Shown here: positions 44,671-53,699 of the stretch, one piece after another
How the letters are laid out: each line of letters opens with the position of its first letter
How positions within the stretch are numbered: the first letter of the stretch is position 1
From: Rhizobium sp. 007
GTDB lineage: Bacteria; Pseudomonadota; Alphaproteobacteria; Rhizobiales; Rhizobiaceae
Direction of reading: 5' to 3'
Assembly (NCBI RefSeq): GCF_015353075.1
Contig: NZ_CP064188.1
Coordinates: 310,001 to 374,000 of the forward strand
DNA: 64,000 nt
Program-made: the position numbers and the translations under genes
The notes under the pieces: model-generated
Told to the model about the DNA's origin: nothing
The model's input: only the letters and a program-made list of their open reading frames with translations
Database searches by the model: none

Positions 44671-44907
44671 TGCGGCTGCGCAGCACCGTCGATCCGGCGA
44701 CCACCGGCGTTCCTTGCGAAGATTGCCCACAAGCTCCGGTTATCCGCATCCATATTTCCAGCGGCAGCGTGAGCGATGCAGACCCCGCAAGCGTCCTGCG
44801 GCAGCTCTCGGCGGATACAATCTGACCCCTGTGAACCATCAGTCATTCCTGCGTTTTTGAGGTCGGTTAAGGTGGAAGCGCCGCCAAGGCAGTAAGCTCT
44901 CTGAAAA

Positions 44908-45033
44908 CTAATCCGCCCAAATCCAGATGATAACGACCGGCAGCGCAACCAATGCCGCCCAAGCGAGCCAGAACGCTCGTGGCCAGCGCTTTTGTGACGG
45001 GTGGTCAGAATGATCCGGAATATCGTCTGTCAT
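44908..45033 (-). CDS. 41-residue single-helix membrane protein behind the taurine importer
   Basis: The ATG at 45033 opens 41 codons: an acidic start (MTDDIPDHSDHPSQKRWPRA) followed by one clear transmembrane helix (FWLAWAALVALPVVIIWIWA) and a final Asp. It begins 37 bp after the permease stop on the same strand. Positive residues before the helix predict a cytoplasmic N-terminus. It may be a small accessory subunit of the importer; no family is known to me. Confidence 0.5.
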   Translation of the reverse strand: MTDDIPDHSDHPSQKRWPRAFWLAWAALVALPVVIIWIWAD

Positions 45034-45070
45034 TCCGTGGCTTTCTCACCCGCTGTCCGTCTATGCTTCA

Positions 45071-45925
45071 TCAAAGTTTCCCCTTCCAAGGCACCAGCAG
45101 AGCCTCCAAAAACCGGATCGCGGCGGAAAATGCGAAAGCGCAGATGGCGATAATGCCGATGCCAACGAAGACGACGTCGGTTGCGAGGAATTGGGAGGCC
45201 GACATGATCATGAAGCCGATACCGCGTGTGGAGGCGATCAACTCGGCAGCGACAAGGGTTCCCCAGCCGATGCCGACGGCGATTCGCACTCCAGTCAAAA
45301 TTTCAGGCAGTGCCGATGGCAGTACGATATCTATGAAAAGCTGCAGGCGGCTTGCACCGAGCGAGCGGGCCGCGTTGACGCGCTCGATCGGCAAGGAGCG
45401 GACACCGGCCTGGGCCGATAGGCAGATGGGAGCGAACATCGCAAGCACCAGCAATGTGATTTTCGATGTCTCGCCAATGCCGAGCCAGATGATCATTAAA
45501 GGTAGATAGGAGAGGGGAGGAAGCGGCCAGTAGAACTCGATGGGCGTATCGAGAATGCCCTTTGCCCAACGATTGAGCCCCATCAGCAGCCCCAGCGGAA
45601 TACCCGCGGCAACCGCGACGATCCCGGCAACGACGATGCGCAACAGGCTGGCGCGAATATGCTCGAACAGGGACGCACCCGCATAACCATCGCGATAGAC
45701 GACGCTGATCTGAGTGAGGACCTCGTCAGGCCGCGGAAGGAAAAGATGTGGAATGAGACCGAGTTCTGAGACGAGCCACCAGAGACCGACAATCGCCACC
45801 CCAGTTGCGATGCTGATCGAAACCGTCGGCTGTTCGCCGACGCCGAAACTCGCCATTTTCACGACCTTGACCTGCGGGCTCGCAAGCGCCGTGGCGAGTG
45901 ATGATGTATCTGTTACCTCGCTCAC
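45071..45925 (-). CDS. tauC: Taurine-type ABC importer permease
   Basis: A 284-residue permease with about six helices. [20 protein letters not shown] is the hallmark of taurine/sulfonate permeases, and [20 protein letters not shown] the ATPase-contact loop; the end [13 protein letters not shown] is typical of TauC. The start overlaps the tauB stop by four bases. With TauA and TauB it forms a taurine importer. No tauD dioxygenase is adjacent, so sulfur release must be encoded elsewhere. Confidence 0.9.
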   Translation of the reverse strand: MSEVTDTSSLATALASPQVKVVKMASFGVGEQPTVSISIATGVAIVGLWWLVSELGLIPHLFLPRPDEVLTQISVVYRDGYAGASLFEHIRASLLRIVVAGIVAVAAGIPLGLLMGLNRWAKGILDTPIEFYWPLPPLSYLPLMIIWLGIGETSKITLLVLAMFAPICLSAQAGVRSLPIERVNAARSLGASRLQLFIDIVLPSALPEILTGVRIAVGIGWGTLVAAELIASTRGIGFMIMSASQFLATDVVFVGIGIIAICAFAFSAAIRFLEALLVPWKGKL

Positions 45926-46710
45926 GCGGCGCTCCTGAAATCGTCGCCTCGATGAAGAATGCTGCGGATCTCCTCGCGTAACTCCGCGAACTCCGGCGAG
46001 GCCTTGATGGAGCGGGCATCGCCGGTTTCGGCAAAGCGCTTTACGAAGTCGAGATCGAAATGAGCTATGACGCGGCCCGGCCGCGGCGACATCAACAGGA
46101 CCTGAGTGCCGAGAAACAACGCTTCTTCGATCGAATGGGTGATGAAGAAGACTTTTTTGGCCGTTTTGGCCCAGACAGAAACCAATAGTTCCTGCATCTG
46201 CTCCCGCGTCAGGCTGTCGAGCGCGCCGAAGGGCTCGTCCATCAACAGGATGTCCGGATCGGTCGCGAGAGCACGCGCGATTCCGACGCGCTGGCGCATG
46301 CCGCCGGAAAGCTCGTAGGGAAAGGATTTGGCGAATTCGGCAAGGCCGACGAGGCGGAGCAATTCCAATGCTAGGTCATTTCGCGCCTGCCTCTTGACGC
46401 CAGCGAACTTCAAACCGAGAGCCACGTTTTCGACGACGGACGTCCATGGAAGAAGCGAATCCTTTTGGAATACGACGCCGCGATCGGCGCCAGGGCGCTG
46501 GACGGCGCGGCCATCGAGTGTGATCGCTCCTTCCGAGAGCGGAAGGAACCCTGCGATGGCGTTGAGAAGGGTGGACTTGCCGCACCCCGAAGCGCCGAGC
46601 GCGACGACGAAACCGCTCTCGGGGATATCGAACGATACCCGATCCAGCGCATGAACGGTTCGGCCATCGCGGGCCGCAAAGAAAACGCTGGCACGATCGA
46701 CTTTCAGCAT
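45922..46710 (-). CDS. tauB: Taurine-type ABC importer ATPase
   Basis: A 262-residue ABC ATPase. [20 protein letters not shown] is Walker [21 protein letters not shown] the signature with Walker [13 protein letters not shown], and [20 protein letters not shown] the switch histidine region. The sequence type is that of nitrate/sulfonate/taurine importers. It lies 61 bp downstream of tauA and overlaps tauC. Confidence 0.9.
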   Translation of the reverse strand: MLKVDRASVFFAARDGRTVHALDRVSFDIPESGFVVALGASGCGKSTLLNAIAGFLPLSEGAITLDGRAVQRPGADRGVVFQKDSLLPWTSVVENVALGLKFAGVKRQARNDLALELLRLVGLAEFAKSFPYELSGGMRQRVGIARALATDPDILLMDEPFGALDSLTREQMQELLVSVWAKTAKKVFFITHSIEEALFLGTQVLLMSPRPGRVIAHFDLDFVKRFAETGDARSIKASPEFAELREEIRSILHRGDDFRSAA

Positions 46711-46771
46711 CTGTCATTTCCATAAGGTTCGACGCCGGCGCACCGGATTGCGCGCCAGCGTCAGGGAGGGA

Positions 46772-47788
46772 TCAGTTCGTGGCGTTGTTCAGCGCGTCGG
46801 CGGTAACAAAGTGGCCGTAGTTCGGCAGGACCTCCGACACTTTGCCCTGTTCTTTCAGGAAGGCTGCGGTGTCCTTGAGGATCTTCGCCGCGCCAGACTT
46901 CTCGCCGCCGCCAAGCCAGGCGTCGGACGCCTGCACCTCTGGCGTCAAAAGCGTCAGGTTCTTGAGAGCCGCAGCCTGCTGTTCAGCGGTGCCGCCCAGG
47001 AGCTTGGCAAGCGACTTGGCATTGTCGCTATCTGGACCCCATGCCGCCTTGTCGGCTGCGAACGACGCGTAGTTCTTAGTGATGACCGAAGCGAAGCTCT
47101 TCAGGAATTTGGGATTGTCTGCCGCAAATTGCGATGTCGCCACCCATGCGGAGAAAGTCGGCGCGCCCTTGTCGGCGACATCCTTGGATGTGACGAGCAC
47201 CTTGCCGTTCTTCTTGAGTTCGGTCAGCGCCGGATCCCAGACGAAGCCGCCGTCGATGTCGCCGCGGTTATAGCTCGCAACGATCTCAGGCTGGGGAATT
47301 GCGAAGACCTGAACATCCCTCTCGGACAGGCCGAGTGACTTGATCAGCGCGAGCAGTTGATAATGGTCGGTGGAAACCGGCGCTGCTGCAAGCTTCTTGC
47401 CCCTCAGATCATCAAGGCTTTCAATGCCCGCGTCGTTGCGCACGACCAGCGCTTCGTCGATGCCCGAGATCGACGAGAGGTAGAAGGCCTTGACCTCCAG
47501 CCCGCGTGAGGCCGCAGCTGCAAACGGGCTCGAGCCGACATAGCCGATCTGTACGTCACCGGAGGCGATGGCGGCGAAGATCTCGGCGCCGGAATTGAAT
47601 TTGCGGAAGTCGATATCGTATCCGGTCTCCTTCGCAAAGTCGCCATTGGCGATGGCCACGGACGAGGGAAGGGCGTCGGTCTGATAAGCGACGACAACCT
47701 TCCTGTCCGCTGCATCAGCAGCGGCAGCTGCGATGGTCAGGCTGCCGACGCCGATCACGACTGCGGTCAGTAGATTTTTGATATTCAT
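46772..47788 (-). CDS. tauA: Taurine-type periplasmic binding protein
   Basis: A 338-residue binding protein with a signal peptide (LLTAVVIGVGSLTIAAAAAD). KVVVAYQTDALPSSVAIANG and ASGDVQIGYVGSSPFAAAAS are typical TauA sequence; IPQPEIVASYNRGDIDGGFV, with WDPALTELKKNGKV, completes the ligand site. It captures taurine or a similar sulfonate in the periplasm. It is first in the tauABC operon; the start at 47788 is the one giving a proper signal peptide. Confidence 0.9.
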   Translation of the reverse strand: MNIKNLLTAVVIGVGSLTIAAAAADAADRKVVVAYQTDALPSSVAIANGDFAKETGYDIDFRKFNSGAEIFAAIASGDVQIGYVGSSPFAAAASRGLEVKAFYLSSISGIDEALVVRNDAGIESLDDLRGKKLAAAPVSTDHYQLLALIKSLGLSERDVQVFAIPQPEIVASYNRGDIDGGFVWDPALTELKKNGKVLVTSKDVADKGAPTFSAWVATSQFAADNPKFLKSFASVITKNYASFAADKAAWGPDSDNAKSLAKLLGGTAEQQAAALKNLTLLTPEVQASDAWLGGGEKSGAAKILKDTAAFLKEQGKVSEVLPNYGHFVTADALNNATN

Positions 47789-47879
47789 GGTGATGCCCCT
47801 TTTTGCCCTGGCCTTCGCGCCGAAGAAATTCACGCTCAAAGCGTAGCGTCGGAGAAAGGCAAGGAAGAGAAATACCAAA

Positions 47880-47891
47880 CTATAATTATAG
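47880..47891. promoter_or_regulatory. Palindrome CTATAATTATAG upstream of tauA
   Basis: A perfect 12-bp AT-rich palindrome lies 92 bp before the tauA start in a locally AT-rich stretch. It shares the CTATA...TATAG half-sites with the 49-bp elements but with a 2-base instead of 5-base gap, so a common regulator cannot be assumed. Confidence 0.35.
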
Positions 47892-48054
47892 ATTATGGGG
47901 ATAAATGTTTATCGTCGTTTTGGCACCTGCTAACATTCTTCATGTGAGTTGCGCCTTGGGGCCATGCCGCGACCGCTTGCAATCGGCCAATCCAGCCACA
48001 TCAATGGCGGCATAGCTCATCACCAATCTACCCTTCAGTGAAATGGAACGAGTG

Positions 48055-48540
48055 ATGGACAGAATTTTCATCATGGGTAATGGCGGAAGCGGCAAGACCT
48101 GGCTGGCCGAGCAGCTAGCCGATAGACTTCAAATCCCAGCGGTTCATCTCGATGATCTCCATTGGATGCCGAATTTTGCCGGAGAGCGTCCGCGCGATGA
48201 ACGTGACCGATTGGTGGCAGAGGCTGCGGATAGCACCTCTTGGGGTATGGAGGGCATTTACGGGTTGATCCTCAGGCAGGTACTTCCGCGTGTGAATACT
48301 CTTATCTGGCTCGATGTTTCTGATAGCGAGTGCACTTCAAACCTCTTGCAACGAGGACAAACCGGTGGTGGGACGGAGGTGCAGTTCGAGGAATTGTTGG
48401 AATACACGCGCGGTTACCGCCTCAGGAAAAACCACATGAATTCCTTCGACGGCCATGAACGGTTTTTCGAGGATCATCCGTTTCAAAAGTTAAGGCTGTC
48501 GAGCCGGTCGGATATTGCAACTTTCTTGGCGACGGTCTGA
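48055..48540 (+). CDS. Adenylate-kinase-like P-loop protein (FlaR type)
   Basis: A 161-residue P-loop protein. RIFIMGNGGSGKTWLAEQLA is Walker A, PAVHLDDLHWMPNF a typical second motif of topology-modulation/FlaR-like kinases, and NTLIWLDVSDSECTSNLLQR the Walker B region. These putative small kinases have unassigned substrates. I chose the ATG at 48055; one at 48043 is also in frame. It is divergent from tauA. Confidence 0.8.
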   Translation: MDRIFIMGNGGSGKTWLAEQLADRLQIPAVHLDDLHWMPNFAGERPRDERDRLVAEAADSTSWGMEGIYGLILRQVLPRVNTLIWLDVSDSECTSNLLQRGQTGGGTEVQFEELLEYTRGYRLRKNHMNSFDGHERFFEDHPFQKLRLSSRSDIATFLATV

Positions 48541-48719
48541 ACTCGTCTCGACGATTCATCCGGAGGCCGACGCGCTCTCAGGCATGTCCGCCACTAGCGG
48601 CGCAAAACGGCCGCCCAGTGTGGGCAAAACGGTGTTGATAGGAATCTTCATTAGCGGTTGACCCAATCACCTGACGCTGTCAGGCAATCCATGAGATGTG
48701 AAAGGAACTGGAGCAGACG

Positions 48720-48932
48720 ATGGATCAAACTCTCTTCATCAGCCTGTGCAAGGCCGGTAAATTTAGGGAAGCGCTCGGCCTTGCCATCCATGGCCGTGAG
48801 CACGAAAAATATGCGCCCAGCCGCTTCTCGATGGATAAGAAGACCGGACTACCAATCTTCTATCGCGGTAACAAGCGCGTCGAGGCGGATGCGACAGGTG
48901 AGTGGCAATTGGGAAAAAACACAAAACCATAG
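48720..48932 (+). CDS. Small hypothetical protein, 70 residues
   Basis: The ATG at 48720 follows GGAGCAGACG, a fair ribosome-binding site. The protein is basic with mixed composition (LFISLCKAGKFREALGLAIH, then GLPIFYRGNKRVEADATGEW). I recognise no family. It stands alone, and its coding status rests on composition and start signal only. Confidence 0.5.
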   Translation: MDQTLFISLCKAGKFREALGLAIHGREHEKYAPSRFSMDKKTGLPIFYRGNKRVEADATGEWQLGKNTKP

Positions 48933-48982
48933 GGGGCGCGTTGATGTCGCCCTCGACACTCTTTCTGAGAGCCTCACCAAAT

Positions 48983-49974
48983 TCATCCCGATTCGAAAAA
49001 TTCGATAGCGAGATGCGCCACTTCATGGTGCAACGTCCGTCGATCAAGCCCTTCTGCCGTTTCGAAATCAGGGATCAATCGCAGGCCTTGCTCTGTCGGC
49101 TCCGAAAGGAAAGCATAGTGATCGACGCCTCCGTTGAGGATACTGAACTTGCTGTCAGGCACATGCCTATGAAGCCACGCGCCGAACTCAGCTGCAGGGG
49201 CATTCAATCCGCATCTCCTGAGACAACATGGATGGGCCTGGAGATAGAACGCAAACTGTCGTGCGAGAATCCCACCACTGATCTGGCCGGTGCGAGAACG
49301 AGGGCGGCCTTAACCCGATCATCTCTGAAGTCATCACGTCTGCGGTTCCATGACGTTCTGAAGACTTCGTTTTCCTGAATAAGGCGAGGAAGATGGTCAG
49401 CCACATCAGGAAATTCACGCGGTCCCCGAATTGGGCTTTTAACCGGATTTTCCGGTTCGAACTGCGAGTACGAGACACGCGCCCCCGCAATCAGCATTGC
49501 CGTATAGGCACCGGCTGAAAACCCTGCGACGAAAGCGTGATCGGTAACTTGACCGCCGAGCTTCACACGCCAGGTCCGATCATTCAGGAGCGCTGTCAGA
49601 TCAGCCGCTCGCTCCCAAAGGCAAAGGAAGCCTTCCGGGCGGTATGCCTCGACGCCCGTATGTCCGTGATGATTTACGGCCAGAGCGACGTATCCGCTTT
49701 GCGCGAGGCGATGTGCCAGCCAGTCAAGACCGAAGGTGACGCCGCCACTGCCGTGCGACAGCAGGACGAGAGGACGAGCCTTCCCGGCATTCTTCAGTGC
49801 AGCATCCGGAGCGATGGGATGCAGCCGGAAAATCGGATGTTCTATCGCATGCGTTTCGTTGGCGCTGTCGACGGCCGGATACCACACAGTCCAGGAGAGC
49901 GGACGAGGGCCGTCACCAGTCCAGTTCGTCCTGGTGTGGTCGAATGAGAGCCCTTCCGTGAAACCGACCGGCAT
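48983..49974 (-). pseudogene. Dienelactone-hydrolase/lipase-like alpha/beta hydrolase, one frameshift
   Basis: A hydrolase of about 330 residues. ARPLVLLSHGSGGVTFGLDW forms the oxyanion loop, VAGFSAGAYTAMLIAG the serine elbow, and RPIHVVSGDAD precedes the catalytic Asp. There the frame breaks at about 49205. NAPAAEFGAWLHRHVPDSKF, then LNGGVDHYAFLSE with the catalytic His, follow in another frame to 48983. One base would restore it. It resembles secreted-type predicted dienelactone hydrolases, but no signal peptide is visible. Confidence 0.75.
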
Positions 49975-50100
49975 TAGGTCTCCTCTACAACAACGTTCCC
50001 GTCCATCTCAGGATCGCTCGCTCAAATAACTTCCTCGGAAATCCTTTGAGGCCTTCCTCGCACTACCCGATGGAGGGGCTGCCCACTTTGCGAGCTTGAC

Positions 50101-50574
50101 TTACGTCAGAATTCGGGTTGATCGCTGCCATTCAGTCCAACTTGTAACTCCTGGGATATCTGGCCTTGCCGCCTCCGGCAAAATCGAGATGTATTCCAGC
50201 GAGTGTCCGTCCGGATCATCGAAGTAGACGCTTGCTGCTGGCATCCATGGAAAAACAACCGGTTCATCGATCTCCGGTTTACCTCCAAAACCACGGGGAG
50301 TGATACCTTTCGAACGGAGATATTGCGGAGAACGGATAATCTGATCGAGCGTCGTCTGAAAAGCGACATGCATTCTCGTGTTTATTGGCGAGCGATGAAT
50401 TGACCATAATCCAAGCATCGAGCGATCACGGCCACCGACCCAGAAAAACACGACATGCCGATCTGGTATTGTGTGGGCAAGCTCTAGGCCGACGACATCG
50501 CGATAGAAGTCAATCGACCGATCAAGATCGGAAACGGTCAGGTGGCTTTCGTACAGGCCTGTGATTGAGATCAT
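50101..50574 (-). CDS. VOC-family (glyoxalase/fosfomycin-resistance-like) protein
   Basis: A 157-residue VOC protein. MISITGLYESHLTVSDLDRS and IDFYRDVVGLELAHTIPDRH are the first module, with the His metal ligand in ESHLTV; SVYFDDPDGHSLEYISILPE is the second, with the Glu ligand. Such proteins handle thiols, catechols or toxic electrophiles. The start at 50574 fits the domain; a longer frame to 50658 is not conserved. Confidence 0.87.
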   Translation of the reverse strand: MISITGLYESHLTVSDLDRSIDFYRDVVGLELAHTIPDRHVVFFWVGGRDRSMLGLWSIHRSPINTRMHVAFQTTLDQIIRSPQYLRSKGITPRGFGGKPEIDEPVVFPWMPAASVYFDDPDGHSLEYISILPEAARPDIPGVTSWTEWQRSTRILT

Positions 50575-51030
50575 GGATATCAACTCCGTATCGGCAATCC
50601 GAAGCGCCATGCGCTGGAAGGCTTGCTTGGTGGGTTGATTGCGTTCATAAGACCTCAACTATAGTCGAGGTCAAGGGGCCATATGACAGGATATCCGTTC
50701 CGCGCCCTTGGAATCGTCGATGGCGATACATTGATGAGTGGTTTTCATAGCCGCATGCGCGGAAAGAAACCCTTCCGCTGCTCAACGGAGAGCCATGGAA
50801 ATCGTCGAAAAAGGCGATAGAGTAACTTCGTGAGAAGGGATTCCCTGAGCTTCTCCGGTAGTCGGCAGCTGGCTTTAAAGGCAAAATTTGGCAGGGAATC
50901 TTTATGCCAGAATGCGCGTCACGGTGCTGCTTGATTAACGGGTCCGCGGTTCGATTCCGCTCAAGAGCGTTATCGGCTCAAACGCGTCGCAGTTTAGAGC
51001 TCTATCGAGCACGCGATGGAGTAGCGCCTG
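50575..51030. other. Intergenic region with a tRNA-like 3' fragment
   Basis: No protein gene is supported. Around 50925-50962 a T-arm (GCGG TTCGATT CCGC at 50946-50960) follows a sequence resembling the 3' side of an anticodon arm (TTGATTAACGGGTCC). The 5' half and acceptor stem of a tRNA are missing. The region ends in the TacA promoter. Confidence 0.45.
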
Positions 51031-51047
51031 TAACGACATCGTCGTTA
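51031..51047. promoter_or_regulatory. TacA operator 1, TAACGAC-N3-GTCGTTA
   Basis: A perfect 17-bp palindrome (arms TAACGAC/GTCGTTA, centre ATC), 26 bp upstream of a second copy. Paired palindromes in front of a DUF1778-GNAT module are the expected sites for the antitoxin alone and for the toxin-antitoxin complex. It lies just upstream of the -35 box. Confidence 0.7.
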
Positions 51048-51053
51048 TGGCCC

Positions 51054-51082
51054 TTGTAACGACGATGTCGTTACATTATAAT
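51054..51082 (+). promoter_or_regulatory. TacA promoter with operator 2 in its spacer
   Basis: TTGTAA (51054-51059), a 17-bp spacer and a perfect TATAAT (51077-51082) form a strong sigma-70-type promoter. Operator 2 (TAACGAC, GAT, GTCGTTA, at 51057-51073) fills the spacer, so bound repressor would exclude RNA polymerase. The -10 box ends 21 bp before the TacA start codon. Confidence 0.75.
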
Positions 51083-51103
51083 GGGTAGGTAAAGGAGTTC
51101 TCC

Positions 51104-51894
<791 letters not shown>

Positions 51895-52017
51895 CATCAT
51901 CGTCGGCGCCGCTGAATTGGCGGCACATTTCATCTGATGGTCGTCGGTTTCTATTCCCATCAAGGCGGTAGGGATCGAAAGCCTGTCCAAAACCTCGTAG
52001 CAGTATTGTTTCAGAAT

Positions 52018-52399
52018 TTAGTGGGACAGGTTGACCGGTATATAAAGTGAAGCGCCCGCCTTTTCGGCCGCTCCCTGCAGGCGCTTGTTTCTTGTCCATA
52101 AGGCCGCTCGCTGGTCAAGAAGGACCGATGCCAGCAAGTGCGCATCCGTGTAGCCAATGCCCATGCTGAAAATGCCGTGGCGATCGATCATTGTCATGAC
52201 TTCGTCGTGGGTGGCGACAACCGCTCCGCGCTGCGCCGCCAAAAGCAATTACACTGCCGCGATCCCGAAGACTGCCGAGCGCAAGCTCGCCGATCACGGT
52301 CGGGTGGCAAAGAAGGCGATCGTCCTCAATAATCCTGCGCAGCTCGGCATCGACAAGGCGGAAATGATGAATCCAGATCGAGGTGTCCGCTAGGATCAC
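52018..52399 (-). pseudogene. VapC PIN toxin with a homopolymer frameshift
   Basis: From ATG 52399 the frame reads MILADTSIWIHHFRLVDAEL and TVIGELALGSLRDRGSVIAF. A T run of four near 52250 has one base too many. Similarity resumes one frame over as LAAQRGAVVATHDEVMTMID, then GIGYTDAHLLASVLL and ALWTRNKRL to 52018. All catalytic acidic residues exist across the two parts. Removing one T restores a full VapC, so sequencing error is a serious alternative. Its start overlaps the vapB stop. Confidence 0.8.
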
Positions 52400-52596
52400 T
52401 TGGCTGCTGTGCTCCGGCGGCGCGGCGCTGCCTCGGCATCGGGCATGGTTCCTCCGAGCGCGATGAGGCGTTTTCCGGACTCCACACGAACAAGCGTCTC
52501 CAACGCCTGGCGGACGAGCGCAGCGGTCTCCTTTGTGCCGGTTAAGGACCTAGCCTTTTCCAAAAGCGTGTCGTCGAGGTTAATAGTCGATCGCAT
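52396..52596 (-). CDS. VapB-type antitoxin
   Basis: A 66-residue antitoxin. MRSTINLDDTLLEKARSLTG is the VapB ribbon-helix-helix start, and ETAALVRQALETLVRVESGK the following helices; the tail MPDAEAAPRRRS binds toxin. The family pattern fixes the ATG at 52596. It overlaps vapC by four bases. Confidence 0.88.
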   Translation of the reverse strand: MRSTINLDDTLLEKARSLTGTKETAALVRQALETLVRVESGKRLIALGGTMPDAEAAPRRRSTAAK

Positions 52597-53203
52597 GATC
52601 TGGCTCCTTGGCAGCATGCAAACTAGCACCATTTGGTGAGCAAATCCACGCCCCGTTATATCCAACGCAGTCCTATAACTGAAGCAGCACTCCACTTTAT
52701 TTCTTGGACAGCCGGGTATGCCCGAAGCTGAAGCGAGCGCTATTTGGCCTGCCATATGCGTATGAAATGATGCCTCTCAACCCGAATAAATTGCGGGCCC
52801 ACGGTCCGAAACTGTTCAAGGCGAACACGTTGAGCCACGATTCCAGAAGGATGCGATGGCCTTTTGCGCAAGGGTATGGCGGTCGGCCGCCTCCCTTTCT
52901 GATTTCGGGCTTTGGCCTTGATCCATGTGCCTGCATCTACATCGGGAATCCCGTGTTGGTGGCACGCAAAAATGTCCGTGTTGGCGTGCTCATCGATCGA
53001 CGGTCGCTCGACGTTCCGCCAGGCGGCTGTCCGGCCGAGCTAAATGCCGTCAGCCGCACGTAAAGAACGGCAATAACGCCGACAGGTCGGTCGTGACGCG
53101 GAAGCACTCTTGAATGCCTTTCTTTGCGAATTGAGGCCGTCCATCAAAAGTTCTTCTGACCCCATCGTGCAGGTCATCGTGTTACGGAGAATTCAGCCGA
53201 ACG
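52597..53203. other. About 600 bp without a supported gene
   Basis: A plus-strand frame (52704-53063) reads through but shows no similarity or start signal. No tRNA, repeat or strong hairpin is visible. The biotin-enzyme operon begins after it. Confidence 0.5.
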
Positions 53204-53224
53204 CGGTCCGAATTGTCCGGACCG
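53204..53224. promoter_or_regulatory. CGGTCCG-N7-CGGACCG palindrome before the biotin operon
   Basis: A perfect 7-bp inverted repeat with a 7-base centre (AATTGTC), 31 bp upstream of the first start codon of the accB-pxp operon. Position and symmetry suit a repressor such as a TetR- or GntR-type protein; no such gene is adjacent. The LysR gene at 59325 is the nearest regulator. Confidence 0.45.
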
Positions 53225-53255
53225 TGATGAGGCAATTCGAATACCGAGTGTGCTT

Positions 53256-53699
53256 ATGGACCTGTCGAAGATAAAGACGCTAATTGCTTTTGTCGGGCGA
53301 TCGAACATTAGCGAGCTGACGGTGACGGAAAAGGGCGTCACGGTTCGGATCTTCCGGACGCCCGATCAGGCAGCATCACAGGGCGCGGCGCAAGCGCCGA
53401 AGGCGGTAGCAGCTGGTTCCATCGAGTCCGCTCGCGATGCGTCTTCGGCAACTGCCGAGAGGTCGGCTTTCCCCGTGAAGGCGCCTGTCTTCGGCGTTCT
53501 GCATCGGGCGCCTGCACCAGGCCAGGAGCCGTTCGTCAAAGTCGGCGACGTGGTGGAGGAAGGACAAACCCTTTTCATCATCGAAGCGATGAAGGTCTTC
53601 AACAAAATTGCCGCGCCGTATGCCGGCCGCATTGCGCGACTGACCGAAGTCGACGGCGGAGACGTCGAGACAGGCGACGTGCTGGCGGAGATTGCGTAA
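53256..53699 (+). CDS. accB: Biotin carboxyl carrier protein (AccB-like)
   Basis: A 147-residue carrier. DLSKIKTLIAFVGRSNISEL is the usual AccB start, followed by an Ala-rich linker and the biotinyl domain with VKAPVFGVLHRAPAPGQEPF and the biotin site IIEAMKVFNKI (Lys113). Biotin attached there carries CO2 between biotin carboxylase and a transferase. The stop overlaps the accC start (TAATG). Its position with accC and pxp genes, away from accA/accD, suggests a dedicated carboxylase rather than fatty-acid synthesis. Confidence 0.9.
   Translation: MDLSKIKTLIAFVGRSNISELTVTEKGVTVRIFRTPDQAASQGAAQAPKAVAAGSIESARDASSATAERSAFPVKAPVFGVLHRAPAPGQEPFVKVGDVVEEGQTLFIIEAMKVFNKIAAPYAGRIARLTEVDGGDVETGDVLAEIA

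Noticed and set aside
47880..47891. CTATAATTATAG upstream of tauA as a fourth copy of the 49-bp element
   Set aside because: Half-sites are similar, but spacing differs by three bases and the flanking 25 bases do not match.
52704..53063. Plus-strand 119-codon frame
   Set aside because: No start signal, no similarity and unusual composition; treated as non-coding.
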